Positions 10,333 through 17,708 of a stretch of 40,987 nucleotides of DNA are shown one piece after another; the first letter of the stretch is position 1, and each line of letters begins with the position of its first letter. Below the pieces are notes generated by a model. That model was not told the DNA's origin. It worked only from the letters and a program-made list of their open reading frames with translations, and made no database searches. The position numbers were made by a program, and so were the translations under genes. The stretch is from Pirellulales bacterium (GTDB taxonomy: Bacteria; Planctomycetota; Planctomycetia; Pirellulales; DATAWG01): positions 1 through 40,987 of the forward strand of contig DATAWG010000012.1 of the NCBI GenBank assembly GCA_036267355.1, given 5' to 3'.

Positions 10333-10761
10333 CGGTCGAAGCTCTCCAATCTTTATTTAGACACGATGAATTTGCGGCGATGGCACATTCGCGGTCGCTG
10401 TCGCCGCATCTTACCCGGTTTTGCGGCGGTTTGCTTGATGTGGGCAGGCATTGCTCGCGGCCAACGGCGGGCAAGGGCTGTCGGCCCGATTCGCCGTGCC
10501 AAGGGGTCAGGCACATTTTTCGGCGATAGCGACGCGGGGCTGCAATCCGCAGCGAGCCGAAAAATGAGCCAGACCCCCCGGGCAGGGCACAATCGATCTT
10601 GCCTAATCGGAAAATCCTCGCAACTGCCATCGCCGGCACAACTCGGTCAATTGATACACGTGGCACAGCCGATAAAACCCTCAGCGGCCCACCGGCCGCA
10701 TGGACTCTGCCAGACGACGGCCTGTCGATCGGGTGCCGGCACCCTGTGAGGTCTGCGAACG
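10333..10761. other. Divergent intergenic region between TPR gene and lpxA
   Basis: No convincing gene. It should contain the promoters of both flanking genes, and it contains repeat family C at 10502-10578. No clear -35/-10 pair was found. Confidence 0.5.
10502..10578. repeat. Family C inverted repeat (REP-like)
   Basis: GGGGTCAGGCACATTTTTCG (from 10503) and CGAAAAATGAGCCAGACCCC (to 10577) are inverse copies with about 20 of 22 positions pairing, around a roughly 32-bp loop. From memory, similar GGGTCAGG...TTTTTCGG pairs occur in many bacteria beside REP-associated transposases; no transposase is present here. Confidence 0.7.
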
Positions 10762-11634
10762 GTGAATATTCATCCTTTGGCGATCGTGAGCCCGGAAGCC
10801 CAGCTTGGCCGGGACGTGGAAATCGGCCCTTTCGCGGTGATTGAATCCGACGTGGTGATCGGCGACCGCTGCCGGCTCGCCAGCCATGTTGTCGTGAAAG
10901 ACGGCACTCGGATGGGCCCCGACAACGAAATTTGCGAAGCCGCCGTGCTCGGCGGCATGCCGCAACATGTCCACAAGCCCGCCCATCTGGGCCTGCTCAT
11001 CTTGGGCAGCGGCAACACGATCCGCGAGCAGGTCACACTGCATCGGGCGATGAAGGAGGGCGCGGCCACGGTGCTCGGCGACAACAATTTCCTCATGGTC
11101 AATTCGCACGTCGCCCACGATTGCAAGCTCGGCAACAACATCATCATGGCCAACACGTCCCTCTTGGCCGGCCATGTGACGGTCGGCGATCGGGCCTTTC
11201 TTTCCGGCGGCGTCGGGGTGCACCAATTCTGCCGCGTCGGAAATTTGGCGATGATCGGCGGCCATGCCCGACTCGTGCAAGACGTGCCGCCCTATATGAC
11301 GGTCGACAGCACGGGCAACTCGGTCGTGGGATTGAATCTTGTCGGCCTGCGGCGAAACGGCTTTTCGACCGAAGAAATCAACCAGCTCAAAGCCGCCTAT
11401 CGCATGATTTATCGCCGCGGTTTGCGATGGACCGAGATGCTCGAGCAGCTCCAGACGACATTTACCAACGGGCCAGCCGCCCTGTTCAACGAGTTCCTTC
11501 GCGGCGGCACGCGTGGTTTCGTTCAGGAACGCCGCATGCCGCCCGGGGCCACGATCAAGCTCCGCCCGGTGGTCGAAGAGAATGCGTCGGAAGGAGCCGA
11601 TCGGCCGGCACAGCGGCGTGCAAAAGCGGGCTGA
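10762..11634 (+). CDS. lpxA: UDP-N-acetylglucosamine acyltransferase (LpxA-like)
   Basis: LpxA transfers a 3-hydroxyacyl chain from ACP to UDP-GlcNAc, the first step of lipid A synthesis, in the cytosol. The 290-aa protein has the left-handed beta-helix hexapeptide pattern (IHPLAIVSPEAQLGRDVEIG) over residues 1-185, and the conserved NSHVAHDC segment, where H119 corresponds to catalytic H125 of E. coli. GNTIREQVTLHR and the GGVGVHQFCRVG segment also fit LpxA, as does the C-terminal helical part (GLRRNGFSTEEINQLKAAYR). The last 45 residues, rich in Gly, Pro and Arg, are an extension beyond the usual end. The start is GTG at 10762 with a weak GAGG upstream. fabZ, lpxD and lpxB are not adjacent, unlike in proteobacteria. 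Confidence 0.92.
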   Translation: MNIHPLAIVSPEAQLGRDVEIGPFAVIESDVVIGDRCRLASHVVVKDGTRMGPDNEICEAAVLGGMPQHVHKPAHLGLLILGSGNTIREQVTLHRAMKEGAATVLGDNNFLMVNSHVAHDCKLGNNIIMANTSLLAGHVTVGDRAFLSGGVGVHQFCRVGNLAMIGGHARLVQDVPPYMTVDSTGNSVVGLNLVGLRRNGFSTEEINQLKAAYRMIYRRGLRWTEMLEQLQTTFTNGPAALFNEFLRGGTRGFVQERRMPPGATIKLRPVVEENASEGADRPAQRRAKAG

Positions 11635-11707
11635 TTCGGAGCCGATCAAGCCGAAGCCCGCTCGGCCAGAATTGCATTGGTTTTCCCCGCCCCTATGCCG
11701 GCCCTAA

Positions 11708-11837
11708 CCCGGATTATTCATGGCGCCGGGAATTCGCTACGCGCTGCAAAATGGCAGCCCGATGCGTTAGCGAGCATAAGCCTCGGTGGCCCCCTCGCTT
11801 TCGCTTCGGGCTAGTGTGGCGCCATGAATCATCCGGG
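11708..11837 (-). repeat. Family B element with terminal inverted repeats, full copy
   Basis: The ends CCCGGATTATTCATGGCGCC (11708-11727) and GGCGCCATGAATCATCCGGG (11818-11837) are inverse with 19 of 20 positions pairing. Inside is the core CTCGCTTTCGCTTCGGGCTA and a second, opposed GCGTTAGCGAG. Read on the minus strand the element aligns along much of its length with the copy at 35319-35451. Its size (130 bp), ends and lack of coding capacity are MITE-like. Confidence 0.75.
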
Positions 11838-11950
11838 CCAAGCAAGCTCTCCTGCGGCAAGCAAGACTCGGGCTAGGGGACGGAAGCCCTTTGGGGTTCG
11901 GGCGCGCAACCATCCGCAGTCTAGGCGGCTCACGCCAGCAAATTGCTGAA

Positions 11951-12073
11951 TTACGCCGCTCGCTCGCGGCGACGCAGCGCCAGGATTCCGCCCAGCAATC
12001 CGAAGCCGGCCAGCGCGAACGTCGACGGCTCTGGCACAACGGCGATGGCACGCCAACCCGCGGAACGCTGCAG
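11951..12073 (-). pseudogene. Orphan PEP-CTERM sorting tail (gene remnant)
   Basis: On the minus strand the frame ending at TAA 11953-11951 encodes VVPEPSTFALAGFGLLGG followed by a short hydrophobic stretch and RRRERAA, a textbook PEP-CTERM signal (PEP motif, hydrophobic helix, arginine cluster). PEP-CTERM tags direct exported proteins to exosortase for cleavage and surface release. Upstream the frame is closed by TAA at 12076-12074 after only 40 codons and there is no start, so the body of the gene is missing or frameshifted. It is a relic; a frameshift within a longer coding region cannot be fully excluded. Confidence 0.65.
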
Positions 12074-12323
12074 TTAGGCTCGAAGTACGGTCCCGGCAAC
12101 ACACCTTTACCGGCGGTCTTGGGGTGGGAACGGCGTTCGATTTTCGTGTCGATAGGTTTACGGTTTTGTGTGGAGAAAGCCGGCTCGGCCTCCCTATAAT
12201 ACTTGAACACTTGATCGCACGGTCGGGAAGCAATTTTCCGCTCGCGCGCCGTGCAGCCGTTCGCCCTGAGTTGAGTCACGCTCGCTCGTCCGACTTCGAA
12301 ACCAGAAAGCGAAATGCGGTGAA

Positions 12324-12620
12324 ATGTTGATCAATGCCGCCGAACGGCCTGAGTTGCCGCCGTTTGAAATGCCGGATCGGTTTCGCACCGATATCGCCTA
12401 TTTCATCACGCCTGCGGGAGAGTCGGGCGTCGCAAAAATGCCGGCCGGCGAATATTGGGTTCGCTTAGACGACGCGCGCCGCTGGCTCGACGACGGGGTG
12501 CTGTCGGTCGTCTCGCCGCTCGATGGGCTGAATCGCACCGAAATTGAATTGAGCGACGAACAGGAAGCGTGGCTGCGTTGGATGGTCGCCAACCGGGTGG
12601 AACACGTCCGCCTCGGCTGA
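12324..12620 (+). CDS. Small conserved-looking protein of unknown function
   Basis: A 98-aa acidic soluble protein. No family was recognised. It has a well-formed amino-acid composition (TDIAYFITPAGESGVAKMPA, EYWVRLDDARRWLDDGVLSV, SPLDGLNRTEIELSDEQEAW, LRWMVANRVEHVRLG) with alternating strand-like segments and a C-terminal helix, which argues for a real gene. No signal peptide or membrane span. ATG start; no strong ribosome-binding site. It lies 128 bp before the esterase gene on the same strand. Confidence 0.65.
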   Translation: MLINAAERPELPPFEMPDRFRTDIAYFITPAGESGVAKMPAGEYWVRLDDARRWLDDGVLSVVSPLDGLNRTEIELSDEQEAWLRWMVANRVEHVRLG

Positions 12621-12748
12621 GATCGAATTGCCGCGGTAAAACGTGGAACGCCCTGGGTGCCATGCCCAGTGCCCTGAGTCGGCTTTGCGTAGACATGGCA
12701 TTCATCTGTGGCAGTCGTCGAGGTTGTTTCGAGGAAAGGCTTCTCTGC
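12621..12748. repeat. Spacer with family E inverted pair
   Basis: GTGCCATGCCCA (from 12657) and TAGACATGGCATTC (to about 12704) form an imperfect inverted pair. A similar pair, GCATGCCCACG and CGTGGACATGGC, lies at about 25932-25960, and a diverged one near 1731-1815. The esterase ribosome-binding site GAGGAAAGG lies at the end of this spacer. Confidence 0.45.
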
Positions 12749-13780
12749 ATGAAACGATTGCTTTTGGGTCTAACCGCGTTGCTGTTGCTTTCGCCGCCGT
12801 TGCGCGCCGCGGATTCGGCAAAGCGGCCGCTGCATGTGTTCATTCTCGCCGGCCAGTCGAACATGGAAGGCCATGCCAGCGTGAAACTGCTCGATTATCA
12901 GGCGACCCTGCCGGCCAATAGCGCTCTTTTCGCCCCGTTTCGAAAAGACAACCGGTGGATCGAACGCGACGATGTCTGGATCAAGTTTTTGGACCGGCAC
13001 GGCAAGCTAACGGTCGGCTACGGCGTGCATGGGTGCATCGGCCCTGAATTGGGATTCGGCGCCGTCGTGGGAGATCATTACCATTCGCCGGTGCTGCTCA
13101 TCAAGACGGCCTGGGGTGGGCGGAGCTTATATCGCGATTTCCGGCCGCCGAGCGCAGGCCTGCCGTCGGAAAAAGTGCTCGACAAAATGCTTGCTGATGC
13201 CCGCAAGCACAAGCCGGGCACGACGATCGACGATATCAAAAAACCGTTCGGCGCCTCATACCGCGCGATGCTCGAAGAAATTCGCGACACGCTCGCCAAC
13301 CTGAAAGGCCTGTTTCCTGAATATGCGGACCAGGGATACCAGATCGACGGATTCGTCTGGTTTCAGGGCTGGAACGACATGATCAATCCCGAAGCCACCG
13401 CCGAATACACCTCGAACCTGACGCACTTGATCCGCGATGTGCGCGCGGATCTGAACAACCCGAAGCTGCCGGTGGTCGTCGGCCAATTCGGCGTCGATGG
13501 CGCGGAGGCCAATGCAAACGAAACAAAATTCAAGCTGGCCCAAGCGGCGGTGATGGATGTGCCCGAGTTTCAAGGGAACGTAGCACTGGTGAAGACCGAT
13601 CGATTCTGGGACACCGAAGCCGCGGCCGTGTTCAAGAAAGGCTGGCGCGAGCACAAGGATGAATGGAACAAAGTCGGCAGCGAGTTCCCGTACCATTATC
13701 TGGGCAGCGTGAAAACGATGATCCAGATCGGCGAAGCATTCGGCAAGTCGATGCTCGAACTGCGCGGGGAGAAGCAATGA
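12749..13780 (+). CDS. Exported SASA-type (sialate O-acetylesterase-like) carbohydrate esterase
   Basis: This 343-aa protein probably removes acyl groups from sugars in the periplasm. A signal peptide is clear (MKRLLLGLTALLLLSPPLRA). The mature part opens with FILAGQSNMEGHA, the SASA/SGNH block carrying the nucleophile S37; GGRSLYRDF and DGFVWFQGWNDM are the following conserved blocks. A late catalytic Asp/His pair is not certain by eye. ATG at 12749 follows GAGGAAAGG at good spacing; a longer frame from 12569 lacks a signal peptide and is rejected. It overlaps the next gene by ATGA. The sugar substrate is unknown. Confidence 0.88.
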   Translation: MKRLLLGLTALLLLSPPLRAADSAKRPLHVFILAGQSNMEGHASVKLLDYQATLPANSALFAPFRKDNRWIERDDVWIKFLDRHGKLTVGYGVHGCIGPELGFGAVVGDHYHSPVLLIKTAWGGRSLYRDFRPPSAGLPSEKVLDKMLADARKHKPGTTIDDIKKPFGASYRAMLEEIRDTLANLKGLFPEYADQGYQIDGFVWFQGWNDMINPEATAEYTSNLTHLIRDVRADLNNPKLPVVVGQFGVDGAEANANETKFKLAQAAVMDVPEFQGNVALVKTDRFWDTEAAAVFKKGWREHKDEWNKVGSEFPYHYLGSVKTMIQIGEAFGKSMLELRGEKQ

Positions 13781-14241
13781 GCGGGCCGGCGGCGGAATCG
13801 GAAATCGTGCGACGGGCTATCGACCAGCAAACCGCGGATCGAAATCCCTACGCTCCGCCGCAGATGCCGCGGAAGGAATCCAAGCGGCCAAAGCGTGTGC
13901 CCACTTCCCTCCGCCAAGCGATTTGGTTCGGCATCTTGCGCGGGGCGCGGTTCGGCGGCAAGATCATGGGGCTACTCTTATCCGGAATACTGTTTCTGCT
14001 CTTTCTGGCCATGTTCGCTGCCTACGTGCTGGTTTGGTACGTGCGCGGGCACGAGGCCGCAAACACCATTTGGACGGGCCATTCTTGGCTCTGGTTCGTC
14101 GGTAATTGCATTGGTGGCATGGCGGTCACCGTCGCTTGGGCATCTATTATTGGCGCGGTCATTATGGGCATCGGCGCCGCGGTGGAATATTGCCGGCGCA
14201 AGAAGTCGCCAAGCGAAGATCAATCGATGGCAAGCGTGTAG
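13777..14241 (+). CDS. Two-span membrane protein of unknown function
   Basis: A 154-aa protein. The first 50 residues are charged and Pro-rich (NPYAPPQMPRKESKRPKRVP), then come two long hydrophobic segments, about 67-90 (GLLLSGILFLLFLAMFAAYV) and 104-137 (WFVGNCIGGMAVTVAWASII and following), and a short charged tail. The N-terminal NPYAPP motif recurs in many small planctomycete membrane proteins (from memory). ATG at 13777 overlaps the esterase stop in an ATGA, so the two are likely co-translated. No function is assigned. Confidence 0.75.
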   Translation: MSGPAAESEIVRRAIDQQTADRNPYAPPQMPRKESKRPKRVPTSLRQAIWFGILRGARFGGKIMGLLLSGILFLLFLAMFAAYVLVWYVRGHEAANTIWTGHSWLWFVGNCIGGMAVTVAWASIIGAVIMGIGAAVEYCRRKKSPSEDQSMASV

Positions 14242-14322
14242 GCTGACGTCGCGACCCACAGCAGGCGCTTCGGCCGCTGTTTCTCAGCACCCCCCCGGCC
14301 GCGGCTCGCGTGAGCTGCTTCG

Positions 14323-14724
14323 TCAGCCCGCCAGCAGGCGTTCGACGCTTTCCAGAAGGCGGTCCATCGCGAAGGGCTTGCGGAGATAATCATCCACGCC
14401 GAGCATTTCGGCATACGCCTTGTGCCGGCTCCCTTCGTTTGCCGTGATCATGATCACGCGCATCGGCACCTTTTGCTTGCGGCGGAGCGTTTCCAACACG
14501 ATGAAGCCGCTGCGCTTCGGCATCATCATATCCAGGATCACCAGCGACGGATTATCGCGCTCGGCCATCGCCAGGCCTTGATTGCCGTCGCGTGCGATCA
14601 GCACCTCGTATCCTTTGGCCTGCAGCGCGATTTTGATCGACTCGATGATTTCGATATCGTCGTCGACCAACAGGATCCGCTTGCTGAGCGGCTTTGCAGT
14701 CTTTTTTTGCGGCTCTTCTGCCAT
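14323..14724 (-). CDS. Stand-alone response-regulator receiver (CheY-like) protein
   Basis: A 133-aa single REC domain. Acidic pocket D21-D23 (LLVDDDIEI), phospho-acceptor D65 (LVILDMMMP), conserved T94 (IMITAN) and K116 (LRKPF) are all present, so it should be phosphorylated and switch conformation. There is no output domain, so it must act by protein contact, like CheY or Spo0F. No histidine kinase is nearby. The start at 14724 (MAEEPQKKTAKPLSKR) is preferred; the frame is open far upstream but that part is not protein-like and crosses the terminator at 14881. It sits after a terminator, so it is probably transcribed on its own. Confidence 0.85.
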   Translation of the reverse strand: MAEEPQKKTAKPLSKRILLVDDDIEIIESIKIALQAKGYEVLIARDGNQGLAMAERDNPSLVILDMMMPKRSGFIVLETLRRKQKVPMRVIMITANEGSRHKAYAEMLGVDDYLRKPFAMDRLLESVERLLAG

Positions 14725-14880
14725 GATCGCCTGCACTTTGAAAAACGAGCTGGGTTCGCCGCCCCGTGTGCGCTTCAGCGCGACGCACATCCCATCACCA
14801 CAGTATGCGAAGCCGAGCGACGATTGCAAGCCGGCATGTGCGAAAACAGCGTTGTAGAACCTCGCTGCATAAAAAAGCAT

Positions 14881-14921
14881 CCCTCGGCGGAGGCTGTTGG
14901 CCAACGCCGAGGGTTTTTTTT
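14881..14921. terminator. Bidirectional-looking intrinsic terminator
   Basis: CCCTCGGCG and CGCCGAGGG form a 9-bp stem around a 20-bp loop. On the plus strand eight T residues follow; on the minus strand ATGC and then TTTTTT follow. It ends transcription of the minus-strand gene whose stop is at 14966. Confidence 0.75.
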
Positions 14922-14965
14922 GACAACGAATCGGATCGCCCGGTCCGCCCGGTCCGCCAGTCGCA

Positions 14966-15841
14966 CTATTTCGACGACGGAGCGGCGTCGGTCTTTTCGG
15001 CCGGCTTGTCGGTCGATTTATCGGCTGGCTTCGCGGCCGATTTTTCCGGCGTGCTACCCGGCGGAGCGCCGGCGCCACGTCCGCGACGGCCACCACGTCC
15101 GCCCGGCCCGCCAAAGCCCATCTGCGGCAAATCGCCTTCGAATTTCTTGCCGAGCATCTTGTCGAGCTTTTCGCGCTGTTCGCTGGAGAGCACTTCCTTG
15201 GCTTTGTCCATCGTTTCGTCGTTCAGCTTCTTGATTTTTTCGCGAACTTCCTCGCTCGGACCGCCAGCGCCCGGGGTGCCCGCGCCACGTCCCGCCTGGA
15301 ACATCTCGCGCATTTCCGATCCCATCTTGTCGCGGAGATCCTTGATTTTCTGCTTTTCCTCATCGGTCAAGTCCAGCGCCTCGGCAACTTCCTTCTGGCC
15401 GAACACGCCGACCCGCCGGGCCTGCAACTCGATCTGGCCGAGCCGATCGCGCTGCTCGGTTTTCAGCACTTCTTCAAGCTTTTTTTCAACTTCTTTTTCT
15501 CGCTCTTTCAACTTGGGGGCTAGTTCGGCGATCTTGGCCTGGCGTTCTTCGCGCGACAAATCGCGAAGGCCTTCGAGCTGCGTGCGCATTTCGCTGTGCA
15601 TGTCTTCGGCGAACTTATCGAGCGTGGTTTTCTGCTCGTCGGTCAGCTCGAGGTCCTTTTGCACGTCTTTGTTTTGCAAAAGTGTGAGCTTGCCCAGGCC
15701 ATAGTTATTGGCGCCGCGGAACCCGCCGCGATCACGACCCGACTTTTCCGCCTTGTCTTGAGCCACGAGCATCCGGCCCACGAAAAACCCGCCCGCCGCC
15801 AAAGCGACGGCCACCAAACAAACGGTTCGCAAACGCAACAT
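14966..15841 (-). CDS. Exported charged, helical protein with LTDEQK-type repeats
   Basis: A 291-aa protein with an N-terminal hydrophobic segment (LRTVCLVAVALAAGGFFVG) that serves as signal or anchor. The body is almost wholly helical and charged, with repeated L-(T)-D/S-E-Q motifs: DLELTDEQKTTLDKF near residue 65, DLTDEEKQKIKDL near 160 and VLSSEQREKLDKM near 217. This resembles the LTxxQ pattern of Spy/CpxP periplasmic chaperones, but relatedness is only inferred. The C-terminus is Gly/Arg-rich then Lys/Pro/Ala-rich. ATG at 15841 follows AGGGGG at 6 nt; the frame open to 15916 is rejected. Confidence 0.8.
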   Translation of the reverse strand: MLRLRTVCLVAVALAAGGFFVGRMLVAQDKAEKSGRDRGGFRGANNYGLGKLTLLQNKDVQKDLELTDEQKTTLDKFAEDMHSEMRTQLEGLRDLSREERQAKIAELAPKLKEREKEVEKKLEEVLKTEQRDRLGQIELQARRVGVFGQKEVAEALDLTDEEKQKIKDLRDKMGSEMREMFQAGRGAGTPGAGGPSEEVREKIKKLNDETMDKAKEVLSSEQREKLDKMLGKKFEGDLPQMGFGGPGGRGGRRGRGAGAPPGSTPEKSAAKPADKSTDKPAEKTDAAPSSK

Positions 15842-16206
15842 GATGATCCCCCTAAAAAAATATGTTCTTGGCCAGAAGAGCAAGTCGGCAGCAGATTTCG
15901 CTGGAAATCCGCCCATAGGAAACGGACTGAAAGGCCCCCACCTGGCGAACTCGCATCATCGTGAATTCGGCTAATGTTGGTTCGACACCTAATCAACCCC
16001 GGCCGGCCGACAAAGTTTCGCGGCAAATCCCGCATTCCTTCGCCAAAACTCTAAGTCACAGTTTATCGCGCCGCTATCCAGATATGCCGGTTGAGGCTCG
16101 ACCGAAATAAAACTTCCGCTTCTTCAGGCCCCTCACCTGCCCTCTCCCGCAAGGGGGAGAGGGGATTCGCGGAGAATTGGTGGAACATGGGCCTTCCCGG
16201 CCCGGC
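15842..16206. other. Gap upstream of the LTDEQK-type gene
   Basis: Contains repeat A copy 4 (16095-16176), just beyond the stop of the minus-strand gene at 16207. The rest should hold the promoter of the minus-strand gene starting at 15841. No gene seen. Confidence 0.5.
16095..16176 (-). repeat. Family A element, copy 4 (one end decayed)
   Basis: Left arm GGCTCGACCGAAATAAAACT, internal hairpin CCCTCTCCCGCAAGGGGGAG, then CGCGGAGAA, after which the expected AAGTTATTTTTCGGCC arm is lost. Its right end is 30 bp from the stop codon of the gene at 16207. Confidence 0.65.
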
Positions 16207-17040
16207 TTACTTCCTCAACCCGCCCAGCAGTCCGCCAACGTCGTCTTGCGCTTCGCCGGTTTGGCGAATCACCAACACGTGCATATTGTTGAAATACATG
16301 ATCGTTCCAATCCCGCCGTTGATTTCCCACGACGGCGGATCGATTGTCTTTTGGATCAGATCGACCAAATCGGCGCCACTGGCGGCAGCCGCTTTTTGCA
16401 GTTCATCGTTGCCGCCGAAGGCGCCGCCATGTGCCGCGCCCGCCCCTCCGATTCCGGCCCCGATTCCGCCGGCCATCGCCTGAGCGTTGCCACCCGGTTG
16501 AATGGCCCGTTGTTGGGCGGCCACCCAATCGTCGGGCTGGCCGATGGTGGTTTGGATCAGCTCCACCATATCGTTCAGGCCCTGCGTGGCAGGGGGTCCA
16601 GCCGAACCGGCTACGGATTGCACGACCGCGACGGAAGTGCTGCGCGAATTGTTATGGGCCGTTTCATAGCGAAACTGACTGGCAAATCGCTCGAGCCGCA
16701 CGCGCACCTGCACGCCAAGCCGCACACGTTCTTTGATCGGCAGCCACACATCCCGGCCAAGCTCGCCATAAAGATCAATAAGCGATTGCACGGCCGCGCC
16801 GAGACGATTTCCCTTGGCCGAATTGGCACGCCGCAAAGATTCCACAACGGCATCGCGCAATTCTTTTGCCGAGCGGGCCGCAGGAACCGTGGCGACTGCC
16901 GGCGAATTCGCTACGGACTGCGCGCTCGCGGCAAAAGAAGTCGAAGGCAAGCGCGTCACATCGGCCGCGCGGACAAATTTCGTCGAAAACACCGCCAAGC
17001 CCATCGCCGCACCGCAGACGAGCAACCGGCATCGAGACAT
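16207..17040 (-). CDS. Exported protein of unknown function, secretin-associated-like
   Basis: A 277-aa protein with a signal peptide (CRLLVCGAAMGLAVFSTKFV and then RAAD). Two related segments are seen: DMVELIQTTIGQPDDWV near residue 155 and DLVDLIQKTIDPPSWEINGG near 223, the latter leading to GTIMYFNNMHVLVIRQT. The pattern of a short-helix repeat, a tryptophan and a strand ending in VIRQT resembles segments seen before secretin domains in planctomycetes, but no secretin is here and this is only a resemblance. A Gly/Ala-rich linker lies between the segments. ATG start follows GAGGTG at good spacing. Confidence 0.7.
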   Translation of the reverse strand: MSRCRLLVCGAAMGLAVFSTKFVRAADVTRLPSTSFAASAQSVANSPAVATVPAARSAKELRDAVVESLRRANSAKGNRLGAAVQSLIDLYGELGRDVWLPIKERVRLGVQVRVRLERFASQFRYETAHNNSRSTSVAVVQSVAGSAGPPATQGLNDMVELIQTTIGQPDDWVAAQQRAIQPGGNAQAMAGGIGAGIGGAGAAHGGAFGGNDELQKAAAASGADLVDLIQKTIDPPSWEINGGIGTIMYFNNMHVLVIRQTGEAQDDVGGLLGGLRK

Positions 17041-17479
17041 GGCCGCACCTCTTTCCTCTCCGAAAATCCATCCCCTGGATCAATCGCCAATCTACCGCAA
17101 GGCCATGCGGCAAGCAACCAAAGGAAATTGGAAACCGCTCCAGCAAGCCAAGCGCCGGGAAGCTGTAGTGCCGTAATCCGCGACCCCGTCGCAGGATGAG
17201 GCGGCGAGTGTCGCATCGCCCCACTCGGCGGCCATTCCGCGGGTAAAAAATTTGCAAAAAAGTTTTGCCCAGTCAGCATCGTGTGAGCCCGTTGCAGGTT
17301 CGCTAAAAAATGGCCGGGAAACGCAGCGAAAAATCGCCAGTGGCCGGCGAGCGGCGCTACAGCGAAGTGCGCGGGCTCAAGCCATAAAACCGCCTTCAAC
17401 CCGCACCCCCACAACGTCTTACGAATGCCGCTTGCGAGGCCGTTGACGGGCCGCAAAAAGTCGTTACACTCACCACCGA

Positions 17480-17526
17480 TGCCTATATGCAGTGGTTTTC
17501 CAGGCGTCCACCACTACATATAGGTG
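17480..17526 (+). promoter_or_regulatory. Pair of NrdR-box-like operators
   Basis: TGCCTATATGCAGTGG (17480-17495) and CCACTACATATAGGTG (17511-17526) each resemble the NrdR box and are inverse copies of one another (13 of 16 positions). Their starts are 31 bp apart, three helical turns, as in known NrdR operators, which bind the ATP-cone repressor NrdR to control ribonucleotide reductase genes. The position upstream of nrdJ fits. Confidence 0.65.
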
Positions 17527-17606
17527 TTGCTGGCATTGCAAGCACATTTCCAGTCTTGCGGGGGGTGACCGTTTCGCTCTGGTCCTTTTCTTCCCCATAA
17601 GAGCCT

Positions 17607-17612
17607 TATAAT
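17607..17612 (+). promoter_or_regulatory. Possible -10 element for nrdJ
   Basis: A perfect TATAAT about 97 bp before the nrdJ start and 80 bp after the NrdR boxes. No matching -35 hexamer is visible, so this is tentative. Confidence 0.3.
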
Positions 17613-17634
17613 TTGCTGGCAAGAGTGCCGAAAC

Positions 17635-17663
17635 GTATACGGAATCAGTATACGCAAGTATAC
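17635..17663 (+). repeat. Three GTATAC palindromes in the nrdJ leader
   Basis: GTATAC occurs at 17635-17640, 17648-17653 and 17658-17663, the first extended to CGTATACG. Starts are 13 and 10 bp apart. They lie between the candidate -10 and the ribosome-binding site and could be an operator or RNA structure. Confidence 0.6.
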
Positions 17664-17708
17664 TAAGAACGGATGCCCCGATTCTTCATTCAGAAGGAGC
17701 TGATTTTC

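Larger units (their letters stand above)
11635..12323. other. 689-bp gap after lpxA
   Basis: It holds a family B element (11708-11837), the orphan PEP-CTERM tail (11951-12073) and a TATAAT hexamer at 12195-12200, placed about 120 bp before the next plus-strand gene but without a good -35 partner. No intact gene was seen. Confidence 0.55.
17041..17708. other. Regulatory gap upstream of nrdJ (divergent with the preceding gene)
   Basis: Contains the NrdR-box pair (17480-17526), a TATAAT at 17607-17612 and three GTATAC palindromes at 17635-17663. No gene was seen. A small inverted pair (TGAGCCCG 17284-17291, CGGGCTCA 17372-17379) is present. Confidence 0.6.

Noticed and set aside
12569-12748. 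N-terminal extension of the esterase
   Set aside because: The frame is open but the extension overlaps the preceding gene and would place residues before a clear signal peptide that follows a good ribosome-binding site.
17041-17708. Cobalamin riboswitch upstream of nrdJ
   Set aside because: The conserved B12 box and its expected fold were not seen on the plus strand; the inverted elements are better explained as NrdR boxes.
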